24,822 nt of DNA from a virus. The DNA is taken from the IMG/VR virus record IMGVR_UViG_3300025664_000080, positions 1 to 24,822 of that record. One strand, 5' to 3'. Below, piece after piece: positions 14,902 to 21,243 of this stretch. The position numbers and the translations under genes were made by a program. The notes under the pieces were generated by a model that had not been told where the DNA came from, did no database searches, and was given only the letters and a program-made list of their open reading frames with translations. Positions within the stretch are counted from its first letter, which is position 1; every line of letters starts with the position of its first letter.

Positions 14902-15318
14902 TCAGAGTTTGAGTTGCGCTTTCGATAACTTTGCCGTGAGAATTGAGATTTGCGCGGCCGCTTCGGATTGCGATTTGCGATATTTGTCGTAGTAACTGTT
15001 TACGTCTTTCTTGAGGTCCGCTATCTCGTCGCGGTATTTTTGCAGCATGGCTTGAAGGACGATTTCGGGTAGGTCTGCCATAGGTTGTGGTCCAAGCTGT
15101 GGTCCATCCGGCCACGGCGCGAGGTCGTGAAACTGTGAACTTTCGGTCGCGATCTTGGCGGAAACGACCGCAACAATCAGAGACTCGCTTGCCAGCCTCT
15201 CTTGCTCCTGCTCGGGAAGTTCCATGTAGCGCTCGAGTACTTCCTCGGCAAAGGCCATGTACCAGTTAATCGAGAACGGCGACAAATCATTTTCTAAGTG
15301 TTCGCCGCCGTCCACCAT
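14902..15318 (-). CDS. Coiled-coil hypothetical protein
   Basis: 138 aa from ATG 15318; no Shine-Dalgarno is visible before it. A helical N-terminal half (WYMAFAEEVLERYMELPEQE) is followed by a Pro-rich link and a long coiled coil to the end (QKYRDEIADLKKDVNSYYDK...ILTAKLSKAQ). It sits between two fibre-like genes, so a chaperone or trimerisation helper is possible but unproven. A 26-codon ORF with AGGAAAG just before its ATG (15294-15374) overlaps this start and could be a coupling leader. The 71 bases after its stop hold only the RBS of the next gene. Confidence 0.65.
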   Translation of the reverse strand: MVDGGEHLENDLSPFSINWYMAFAEEVLERYMELPEQEQERLASESLIVAVVSAKIATESSQFHDLAPWPDGPQLGPQPMADLPEIVLQAMLQKYRDEIADLKKDVNSYYDKYRKSQSEAAAQISILTAKLSKAQLKL

Positions 15319-15386
15319 GCGGATGACAATACAGCGAAATGTGTATCTCGCCTTAGTCTGTGTACAGTTCGCATCTTTCCTGATTC

Positions 15387-15398
15387 TTTCCTAGGAAA
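15387..15398. promoter_or_regulatory. Perfect 12-bp palindrome in intergenic gap
   Basis: TTTCCTAGGAAA is a perfect dyad in the 88-base gap (15319-15406) between the 266-aa and 138-aa genes, the second-longest intergenic gap of the leftward structural unit. It could be an operator or chance. No convincing -35/-10 pair was found beside it. Confidence 0.3.
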
Positions 15399-15406
15399 CG
15401 AACAAA

Positions 15407-16207
15407 TTAGAACTGCGCGTAGGTGACGCTTCCTTGCACTGTGGTCGTGATCGCGCCCGCAGCGAGGCAAACGTTTTGACCGAATGGAGCCTTCACGAGT
15501 GAGCCGAAGGGCCCACCTGCAAAAAATAGAAGCGGCGTATTCGCACTTGTGGCCAATGGTCCCCAGCGATTAAAGCCGAACGTCGAACAGGTAGCGCCGC
15601 CGCCCGTCGAGAGTGCAATCGTCCCGTTCCCCGGCGCTGCTACGAAGCTAAGAGCGATAGAGCAGACGTAAATATTGGTGCCCGCAACTCCGGAGATTAT
15701 GTTGGTCGTTGTGCCGGTGGCCACGCTGAAAATAGCCTGCTGATCGCATACCGCTGGGGTTGTGGCGCCCAGGCTATTGATCGCTGGCGGAAAGACTGAA
15801 ATGGTTCCCTGAGTTCCGGAGTACCAGATGCTTACGGTTCCTCCGCTGATAGAAAGCACGTTGATCGCGGGATAGGTGAAGTAATTTCCGACTTGGATAG
15901 TGTTGCAATTGTTCCCGTTCAATTGCGCGAGCGGTGGACCGTAAACCGGAGAGATCTGGGTGTAGTGGGAAGAAACGTTGTCGGGACTTTCTTCCACGAT
16001 GAGCTGAAGCGTGGTCGCTGAACTGCAATAAGTGAAAAGGTGTGCGCCCGCACCAATCTGATTTGCTGCGGGCACCACGACGCGGCCGGTCGCGCTTGAG
16101 TTATTCAGCAATTGCACGGTGGTCGTCAGATTGTTGTTAGTTCCCTGCCCGTGCGCGAGGCCTGAGAAAAAAAGAGCTGCGACAATCAATAATGCTTTGA
16201 TCTTCAT
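15407..16207 (-). CDS. Secreted or virion beta-rich fibre-like protein
   Basis: 266 aa from ATG 16207 (ATGA overlap with the glucosaminidase). The N-terminus is a textbook Sec signal (MKIKALLIVAALFFSGLAHGQ, cleavage probable after AHG or Q). The mature part is Thr/Ser/Gly-rich, beta-prone and contains spaced cysteines (YCSS, NNCNT, VCDQQ, VCSIA, TCSTF, NVCLA) that could pair in the periplasm. It ends TVQGSVTYAQF. Phage fibre-like by composition; not recognised by family. Translational coupling to a lysis enzyme is notable for an exported protein. Confidence 0.75.
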   Translation of the reverse strand: MKIKALLIVAALFFSGLAHGQGTNNNLTTTVQLLNNSSATGRVVVPAANQIGAGAHLFTYCSSATTLQLIVEESPDNVSSHYTQISPVYGPPLAQLNGNNCNTIQVGNYFTYPAINVLSISGGTVSIWYSGTQGTISVFPPAINSLGATTPAVCDQQAIFSVATGTTTNIISGVAGTNIYVCSIALSFVAAPGNGTIALSTGGGATCSTFGFNRWGPLATSANTPLLFFAGGPFGSLVKAPFGQNVCLAAGAITTTVQGSVTYAQF

Positions 16208-16677
16208 GGATGCTCCACTGCTGGCGGTTTTCCGTATCCGGCTTCGCGATAAATGCTCAAGACTTTCAGGGCGCGATCGGGATCTGTGGACCAGGTCTTT
16301 GAAACTTCTTTTATGTACGTCTCTGCGTCGGGAGCTCGCAGCGCGGCCGCGTAATGCGGGTAGTCGTGACAGAGACGTTGCAGTGTGGCGGCGCGATCGC
16401 TAAAACAGAGCGCGGTTGATGGGTAGTGAATCCATTTCGCGTCTTGCGGTATCCACTTTCCGCCGATGACTTCCTTGCTGGGGAGAATCGCGGTTCCGTA
16501 TTCCGGGTGAAGGTGCTGCTTCATCCCGAATAGATTGTTGTCCTGGATGGCGAGAAGAGAACGGCCGTAAGAGGATTCGAGCGCTGCCTCGCACGCGGCC
16601 ATTTTTGGGAATGGATGCTCTGCAACTTCCGCAGAGATAGCGCAGTCGTGAATGAATTTGAATTGCTCCGGCGTCAA
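16204..16677 (-). CDS. Glucosaminidase-type (GH73/FlgJ-like) endolysin
   Basis: 157 aa from TTG 16677; GGGAGGAG lies 6-7 bases upstream and the product begins TPEQFKFIH, as such enzymes usually do. Longer in-frame starts would be read from the previous gene's sequence. AACEAALESSYGRS carries the probable catalytic Glu34, and DNNLFGMK (46-53) is the classic NNLFG signature of beta-N-acetylglucosaminidase domains that cut peptidoglycan. No signal peptide or membrane helix, so it would need a holin or be virion-borne. Stop overlaps the 266-aa gene (ATGA). Confidence 0.85.
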   Translation of the reverse strand: MTPEQFKFIHDCAISAEVAEHPFPKMAACEAALESSYGRSLLAIQDNNLFGMKQHLHPEYGTAILPSKEVIGGKWIPQDAKWIHYPSTALCFSDRAATLQRLCHDYPHYAAALRAPDAETYIKEVSKTWSTDPDRALKVLSIYREAGYGKPPAVEHP

Positions 16678-16700
16678 GCGCTTCTCCTCCCTACAGCTTT

Positions 16701-16862
16701 TCAGGCCGATTCCGCTATTACTTCCCGAATCGCCTTGCAGATGTCGCACGGACATCCCTCTTCCCTATGTTTCAGGTGCAGAGCACCGAAGAGTCCGAAC
16801 TTCGCCTCGATGAATTGCTTGAGGTCCGCTTTGGTTTCGGGTTTAAGTGTGGGTTCGCTCAT
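16701..16862 (-). CDS. Tiny Cys-containing protein
   Basis: 53 aa, starting at the ATG that overlaps the stop of the 121-aa gene (ATGA). Helix LKQFIEAKFGLFGALHLKHR is followed by CPCDICKAIREV, a His/Cys cluster that may bind metal. Not recognised. Short enough to be missed by gene callers, but the phased overlap and codon pattern support it. Confidence 0.65.
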   Translation of the reverse strand: MSEPTLKPETKADLKQFIEAKFGLFGALHLKHREEGCPCDICKAIREVIAESA

Positions 16863-17224
16863 TTCGCGCTAGGAGCGGGGGCGGCATTCAGCACCGTCAC
16901 CACGGAATTGATGTAGGAAGTTACGGCAGCGGTATCGCTCGGCCTGCCCGCATCAGTCAAACCTTGAGCGATAACTGGTTCGGAAATTTGCAGGACGTCG
17001 GCGAGTTTTTGCGCGCCGGTCCCGTTTTGCTTGCCGAGAGCCGCGTACTTCTGTTCGGCGAGAACTACCGCCGAAACGGTTGTGTTGAATAACGAGCCCA
17101 GGCTGGGAGCGAAAATACTCACGGCGGTTTCGCCCATTGTCGCGGCGTAGGGCAGGATGGCGTTCAAACCTTTTACGAAGTCCTTGCCGATTGCTTCAAG
17201 AAAGGAGATTGCTTTGTTGCTCAT
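16859..17224 (-). CDS. Hypothetical Ala-rich protein with amphipathic helices
   Basis: 121 aa from ATG 17224, with CAGGAG about 8 bases upstream (strong RBS). It has moderately hydrophobic helices (LNAILPYAATMGETAVSIFA, LGSLFNTTVSAVVLAEQKYA), a conserved-looking GTGAQKLADVLQ segment and a C-terminal helix. It may be a small virion-membrane-associated or lysis protein given its neighbours; no direct proof. Confidence 0.7.
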   Translation of the reverse strand: MSNKAISFLEAIGKDFVKGLNAILPYAATMGETAVSIFAPSLGSLFNTTVSAVVLAEQKYAALGKQNGTGAQKLADVLQISEPVIAQGLTDAGRPSDTAAVTSYINSVVTVLNAAPAPSAK

Positions 17225-17248
17225 CTGTTTTTCTCCTGTTGATTGTTG

Positions 17249-17659
17249 TTAATTTCCTGTCGCCGCTTTCGGCGTGTCGCCGGTCGCGCTAGTCGTAGCG
17301 GGTGACGGCGGAATAATCTGCCCGAGTTCCACACGGAATGCGGGAAAGAATCCGAGGATCTGATAAATGACCGTGCAGGAAAGCAATCCGGCCATGCCGG
17401 CGAGGCCCCAGGTAGTTGCCTTGAGTCCGGCCGCGAGCAACGGCGATTCAATTTTCCCGATGACGTAAAGCTGAATCGGAACTTGGAGGCAGAGACAAAG
17501 GAAGGCGCGCGCCAGCAAGTTTTTGGAGTTGAGCAGAATCCACAGCCCCACGCCGCGAAAATCGGCAGTGAGTCCGTTCGAAGTTGAGCGAACAGAATTT
17601 GGCGCCTGTAGCATTACGAAAACCAGCCAGCCAAGCCAGTACATGAAGAGGTCAACCAT
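17249..17659 (-). CDS. Integral membrane protein, about three spans
   Basis: 136 aa from ATG 17659, 11 bases after the previous stop with AAAGGGA as RBS. Upstream in-frame starts would overlap the preceding gene without need. Hydrophobic spans lie at about 5-20 (MYWLGWLVFVML), 45-70 (NLLARAFLCLCLQVPIQLYVIG) and 75-105 (GLAGMAGLLSCTVIYQILGF). The tail is Pro/Ala/Thr-rich. Size and topology would suit a holin, next to a glucosaminidase, or a viral membrane protein; the sequence does not choose. Confidence 0.75.
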   Translation of the reverse strand: MVDLFMYWLGWLVFVMLQAPNSVRSTSNGLTADFRGVGLWILLNSKNLLARAFLCLCLQVPIQLYVIGKIESPLLAAGLKATTWGLAGMAGLLSCTVIYQILGFFPAFRVELGQIIPPSPATTSATGDTPKAATGN

Positions 17660-17670
17660 GGTTCCCTTTC

Positions 17671-18279
17671 CTAACTTTGCAAGCTTGGGGGCAGAATCGC
17701 TTCGGATAAAGGCAACGTCCATCCGTGAAAGCGCGCTGCGGTTGTGCCTGGCGGTGGAATCTTGCCAGCCGGTACCTGCACAGTCACGTTGATGACGTCA
17801 CCTTCGATTAAGAGAATTTCAGTGTCATTCGGCGCGGCGTAGGTTCCTACCTGCGACGTGAGGTTATTCAAACCTTTGACGCCTGCGCCGTTTACTACTA
17901 CTTGCCAGAGCACGTTGCCGGTTCCGTCCGGAGGATTTCCGCCGATGTGCACGATCGCGATCTTGTTGATAACCGCAATGGCTCCCTGTGGCGCGGTGTA
18001 CGTCAGAACTACGACTGCGGCCGCTCCCGCTGCCGGATATGCCGTGAAAAGATTCGGCGTTTGAATGAAAGCCTTCGAATCAGAGGGCGGCAAAAACATG
18101 GTTAGGTTCTGATTCAAGTACGACGGCTGATTTGCCGCCACGCTGGCCAGATTGGACGCTGCGAGCTTTTGATAGTCCGACCAGGTGCGATCGTTGAAGT
18201 CTGGCAAAGAAGATGACGCATCGCCCAGACGCCCGAGATGGTGACCGCGCAGCCGACGTTCTAGTTGCTGAAGGTTCAC
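17671..18279 (-). CDS. Putative beta-sandwich virion protein (fourth of cluster)
   Basis: 202 aa from GTG 18279, overlapping the previous stop (GTGA); the longer in-frame read is out-of-frame sequence of the gene before. A basic helical N-terminus (LQQLERRLRGHHLGRLG) and linker lead to a beta-rich domain from about residue 85: VVVLTYTAPQGAIAVINKIA, VLWQVVVNG, EILLIEGDVINVTVQVP, and a closing RFHGWTLP. The I..GD.I.V.V... arrangement ahead of a final strand recurs in the three preceding proteins. Jelly-roll-type fold is inferred from strand pattern only. Confidence 0.7.
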   Translation of the reverse strand: MNLQQLERRLRGHHLGRLGDASSSLPDFNDRTWSDYQKLAASNLASVAANQPSYLNQNLTMFLPPSDSKAFIQTPNLFTAYPAAGAAAVVVLTYTAPQGAIAVINKIAIVHIGGNPPDGTGNVLWQVVVNGAGVKGLNNLTSQVGTYAAPNDTEILLIEGDVINVTVQVPAGKIPPPGTTAARFHGWTLPLSEAILPPSLQS

Positions 18280-18824
18280 TTGTTTCCTTGGGGCGACATC
18301 TGCCCAGCGAATAACACGACCTGAATCGAGGTCACGGCTGGCGCGACCGGGCTGCCGAGATTCTTTACCTGGCACTCGATCGAGTCTCCCGGTAAAAACA
18401 AATGCGGCTGGCGAAGGATCGCCGGATTTCCGAGTTTCCCCAGAACTTCGGCGTTGAAAACGTCGCGATTGAAAAAGCGATACTGGCTTCCGTTGTGAGT
18501 ATGGAAAATATTCAGATTGAAGCCGAGATTCGAATTCCCCGGGCCGGTGTTGTCATTCGATACGCCTGCCATGCCCCAAAGGAAAGTAGGAACCATGATC
18601 TGAACGGTCTGGTTCTGCGTGTCGAGGGCGGCGAGGCCTGGCGCTGGCCCGAACAGTCCCCAGCCGAAGCCGATTGCCTGGAAGTCGAGGTCTTGGGGCA
18701 GATTTAAAAGCTTGGGGAGATAGTGGCGGTTGCGCAATTTGCGCTGAGGGAAAAAAAGCGGGGTTATCCGGTAATCGGCAAACTGCTGGGTTGCCAAAGC
18801 AGCGATGTCTTTAATAGATAGCAC
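18276..18824 (-). CDS. Putative beta-sandwich virion protein (third of cluster)
   Basis: 182 aa from ATG 18824, 20 bases after the previous stop; GGGAG lies upstream. Residues 1-30 are helical (IKDIAALATQQFADYRI), then FFPQRKLRNRHYLPKLL. A beta-rich core follows: QTVQIMVPTFLWGM, FNLNIFHTHNGSQYRFF, PHLFLPGDSIECQVKNL and IQVVLFAGQM. Strand spacing and the LPGDSI.C.V / IQVVLFAG ending suggest a single jelly roll like small capsid or coat proteins; no homolog is recognised with certainty. Confidence 0.7.
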   Translation of the reverse strand: MLSIKDIAALATQQFADYRITPLFFPQRKLRNRHYLPKLLNLPQDLDFQAIGFGWGLFGPAPGLAALDTQNQTVQIMVPTFLWGMAGVSNDNTGPGNSNLGFNLNIFHTHNGSQYRFFNRDVFNAEVLGKLGNPAILRQPHLFLPGDSIECQVKNLGSPVAPAVTSIQVVLFAGQMSPQGNK

Positions 18825-18844
18825 AAGCGTTTGATTGCTCCCTG

Positions 18845-19315
18845 TTATTGCGCACTCTCGCCCAGGTTGCGGCCGATGAAGGCCAAAGCCACAGTGTTGC
18901 CCGCGCCGCTGAGCTCGTTGAGCGTGACCTGAATCGAGCTTCTTTGCGCGAAGGTATAGGGGGAGAGTAAGGGGAACGGGTTTTGCCCATTGCCCAGCAT
19001 TTCGGATGAATGAATCGCGATATTAGAGAACTGGCGCGAGGTGCCGAGATCGGTGATCAGGAACGAGAACGCGCCGGTAGATTCGCCGGTCAGTTCGAGC
19101 CATTCAAAATCCCAATTGACAATGGTGACGACGGCTTGAAGATTCGCTTGGTTTGCTCCGAGAACTACGGGCGCCATGCGATAGGTGTAGAAGAGGCCGG
19201 AGCGTGGGTCTACGCCGCTCCCGTCACAGACCGGACACTTCTGTATACCCAAAGTTCCTTGTATCGCTTTCGCGCCTTTGCAGTAGGTGCACGGTTTTTT
19301 TTGGGTAGTCGCCAC
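18845..19315 (-). CDS. Zinc-knuckle plus beta-sandwich putative virion protein (second of cluster)
   Basis: 156 aa from GTG 19315, preferred over GTG 19321 because GAAGG lies 5 bases before it. The first 40 residues hold a DnaJ-type Cys pair set (CTYCKGAKAIQG...KCPVCDGSG), ending DPRSG. The remainder is a beta-rich domain: AVVTIVNWDFEWLELTG, AFSFLITDL, QFSNIAIHS, PYTFAQRSSIQVTLNELSG, NTVALAFIGRNL. The ending mirrors the neighbours (S-I-x-V...h-h-h-x-G). Fusion of a zinc knuckle to such a domain is unusual. Confidence 0.7.
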   Translation of the reverse strand: MATTQKKPCTYCKGAKAIQGTLGIQKCPVCDGSGVDPRSGLFYTYRMAPVVLGANQANLQAVVTIVNWDFEWLELTGESTGAFSFLITDLGTSRQFSNIAIHSSEMLGNGQNPFPLLSPYTFAQRSSIQVTLNELSGAGNTVALAFIGRNLGESAQ

Positions 19316-19389
19316 TGCCACCTTCGCGTTTCAAAGTTAAGCGGGAAGGCCTTGGAGGCTCTTCCCGCCGAGGGGTACAACCATGCAGC

Positions 19390-20115
19390 TTAGGAAACGC
19401 CGCGTTCCAAATTGCCGTCGAGGTAGACGGTGATTACAGTCCCGACGCCGGGAGGGTTGGTGGAATTCGCGGTCAAGTTGAAAGCGGTTTCCGGATTCAG
19501 GCTGACGGAGAATTGCTCCGTCTCTTCGATCGTGATCGGGATATCGAGCAATCCCGCATCCGAGCTCAGCGGTCCGTTCGAGGTGGAAAATACCGGAGCG
19601 GAACCGGCCGGCGGAACTCCGACGTTTGCAGCCGCGTCCACTTTCCAGCCGCGGCCTGCGGGGAACATGGACAGCGGACCTTGCTGATAAACCTTGGATC
19701 CGATGGCAAGCTGGAAGCTCACATTCTGGAGAAGGTTTTGCAAGTCTGCGGGAATCGTGTTGTTCGAGATGTGGGCGCAGATTTTGTAAATCGTGAAACG
19801 CTGCGGAGTGGGAAGCGATCCGGCCTGCGACAGATTGGTTTGCGCCAAAGTCTTCCCAGCCTGGCCAAGCGGCGATTGAAACAAAATCGTTCGCGTGAAA
19901 GCCGCGGACTGGGCGAAGGACACCTGATCGTACAAGGAGTACGAAAGCGACTGAACCACGCCGCCGATGTTGGGATTGTGGGCGCGTCGAAGATTATCAA
20001 ACCCCATGCGCGCGAAAAGCGATTCGCGATGCGCCTGTTTCCGCGAAAGTTGACGGGATACGAATCGTGATGCTTGGCGCTCTTGGCGTTCTTCACTGCG
20101 GGCTGCTGTATTCAT
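19390..20115 (-). CDS. Putative major beta-sandwich virion protein (first of cluster)
   Basis: 241 aa from ATG 20115; GAAGG lies rather far (12 bases) upstream. A very basic, Arg/Gln-rich N-terminus (about 1-40) precedes a beta-rich body: QSLSYSLYDQVSFAQ, RFTIYKICAHISNN, VSFQLAIGSKVYQQGPLSMF, IPITIEETEQFSVSLN and a final VGTVITVYLDGNLERGV. Strand order, size and the preceding hairpin-regulated leader make it my best candidate for a jelly-roll major capsid protein. A basic arm reaching the genome would fit. No family assignment is certain, and it shows no HK97-fold features. Confidence 0.7.
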   Translation of the reverse strand: MNTAARSEERQERQASRFVSRQLSRKQAHRESLFARMGFDNLRRAHNPNIGGVVQSLSYSLYDQVSFAQSAAFTRTILFQSPLGQAGKTLAQTNLSQAGSLPTPQRFTIYKICAHISNNTIPADLQNLLQNVSFQLAIGSKVYQQGPLSMFPAGRGWKVDAAANVGVPPAGSAPVFSTSNGPLSSDAGLLDIPITIEETEQFSVSLNPETAFNLTANSTNPPGVGTVITVYLDGNLERGVS

Positions 20116-20136
20116 AGCGGTTTCACACCTTCTTTG

Positions 20137-20175
20137 AAAGTTTTCTCACTCCCCGCATGGCGGGGTTAAAACTTT
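20137..20175 (-). promoter_or_regulatory. Nested hairpin upstream of putative capsid gene
   Basis: Outer arms AAAGTTTT (20137-20144) and AAAACTTT (20168-20175) enclose a perfect inner stem CCCCGC/GCGGGG (20151-20156 and 20160-20165) with a 3-base loop. It begins 14 bases after the stop of the membrane-protein gene and ends 21 bases before the capsid-candidate ATG. There is no U-run, so it looks like an RNA-stability, processing or attenuation element rather than a simple terminator. Confidence 0.55.
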
Positions 20176-20189
20176 TGCCTCAATGCCTC

Positions 20190-20846
20190 TTAGCGGCTGT
20201 ACGGACTCTTAAAAGCCCTTCCGGTTGTCGCTGCACCACTTGCCACAGCGCCCGCCTGGGCTGCACTAGGAGCCGCTATCGGCGTTCCTGCTGGGGCCGC
20301 AAGCGCATAACTTCCGCCCGCTGTCGTAGTAGGCAGAGCATAATTTCTCGCGCTGTAGTAGCCGAGATAATCGCCGTTGCCAAGACCGGACATCGAGACG
20401 TTGCCAGAAACCTGTTCTTGCCAGACGCGCTTGATCAGCGCTCCGAAGCCGCCAGCGATGACGCCTTCCGCGACCTTTGGCCCAGAAAACTTGTTTGCCG
20501 CCCAGGCTAGAACCAAGGTTGCGACGGCATCGCCGGCATAGCCCATGAATCCAGCGTTCGAAGTGTTCAAAAGCATCTGGGTTAAGTACCCGGAGCCAAT
20601 CGCGCCGCCGAAGGCACCGAGGCCGAGTTTCAAAATGTCAGAGGATCCCATCCCTATCGGGTTGCGGCTGCGCGAGTGACGGCGCCGCATACTGAAAGGA
20701 TTCTTGGCGCGACGACTGCGACGATGACGGGGAAATGCGGAATTGCGTGCGCGTCTGTTGCGAGACTTTTTTCTTCGTGGATTCGCCATAAGATAGATCA
20801 CTCCATTGCGCTTGCGATGGGATTTTCTCGGGTTCACAAGTTTCAT
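20190..20846 (-). CDS. Basic DNA-binding-like membrane protein
   Basis: 218 aa from ATG 20846; alternatives are ATG 20864 and ATG 20789 (199 aa, GGAGTGAT upstream). I favour an upstream start because NPRKSHRKRNG there repeats the style of NPRRKKSRNRRARN that follows. About the first 80 residues are Arg/Lys/Ser/Asn-rich like a nucleic-acid-condensing arm. Next come two hydrophobic, Gly-rich helices (LKLGLGAFGGAIGSGYLTQM, GYAGDAVATLVLAWAANKFS), then an Ala/Pro/Gly-rich tail. Such a protein could tie the viral genome to a membrane; that role is inferred. First gene after the terminator at 20881-20922. Confidence 0.7.
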   Translation of the reverse strand: MKLVNPRKSHRKRNGVIYLMANPRRKKSRNRRARNSAFPRHRRSRRAKNPFSMRRRHSRSRNPIGMGSSDILKLGLGAFGGAIGSGYLTQMLLNTSNAGFMGYAGDAVATLVLAWAANKFSGPKVAEGVIAGGFGALIKRVWQEQVSGNVSMSGLGNGDYLGYYSARNYALPTTTAGGSYALAAPAGTPIAAPSAAQAGAVASGAATTGRAFKSPYSR

Positions 20847-20880
20847 CGTTGTAACCGTAGGCATCGCAAAAAATTGGCCC

Positions 20881-20922
20881 TTAAAAACGAATAGCCAACG
20901 CTGCAACTTGTGCAGGGTTGGC
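20881..20922 (-). terminator. Rho-independent terminator for upstream leftward unit
   Basis: On the minus strand GCCAAC and GTTGGC (20917-20922 and 20894-20899) with inner CTGCA/TGCAG form a stem of 11 pairs with one C-C mismatch and a 5-base loop, followed by TATTCGTTTTT. It lies about 90 bases past the stop of the 77-aa gene. The bases 20923-21009 hold no gene; no convincing promoter for the next unit was found. Confidence 0.75.
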
Positions 20923-21009
20923 TCACCAATTCAGAACTCTTAATCTACTGCTTCGACAGAAACAAGAATGCCCTAGTCCGGTTTCGCGCTCAAGGAAAAA
21001 GTGTGATTT

Positions 21010-21243
21010 TCAGTTACCAGCGGTAGCAGGAAGAGGACCGTGAGCGAGAACGATAGCTTTGTCGCAGGCTTCCGCTTGATCTCTGAGTGCGCGCCCTATG
21101 GTGCGAGCGTTCTTCGAATCCAGCGTAAAGGCCATGGCCAGCAGTCCGGATTCAACGATCAGTTGCACGGCAAAGGTTCCGTTCGGAAGCTGGATCTTGT
21201 TTACCTGGACGGGAGTGGCGATTGCGGGATTGGGAGTGCTCAT
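21010..21243 (-). CDS. Small hypothetical protein, last of upstream unit
   Basis: 77 aa from ATG 21243 (ATGA overlap with the zinc-knuckle gene). Beta strands PVQVNKIQLPNGTFAVQLIVE precede FTLDSKNARTIGRALRDQAEACDKA, a helix. Small phage proteins with this strand-then-helix plan are common but uncharacterised. Followed by the terminator at 20881-20922. Confidence 0.65.
   Translation of the reverse strand: MSTPNPAIATPVQVNKIQLPNGTFAVQLIVESGLLAMAFTLDSKNARTIGRALRDQAEACDKAIVLAHGPLPATAGN

Noticed and set aside
14831-15115. 95-residue N-terminal extension of the 773-aa fibre protein
   Set aside because: It runs antiphase through the 138-aa gene; ATG 14830 has a good RBS and puts the signal peptide at the N-terminus.
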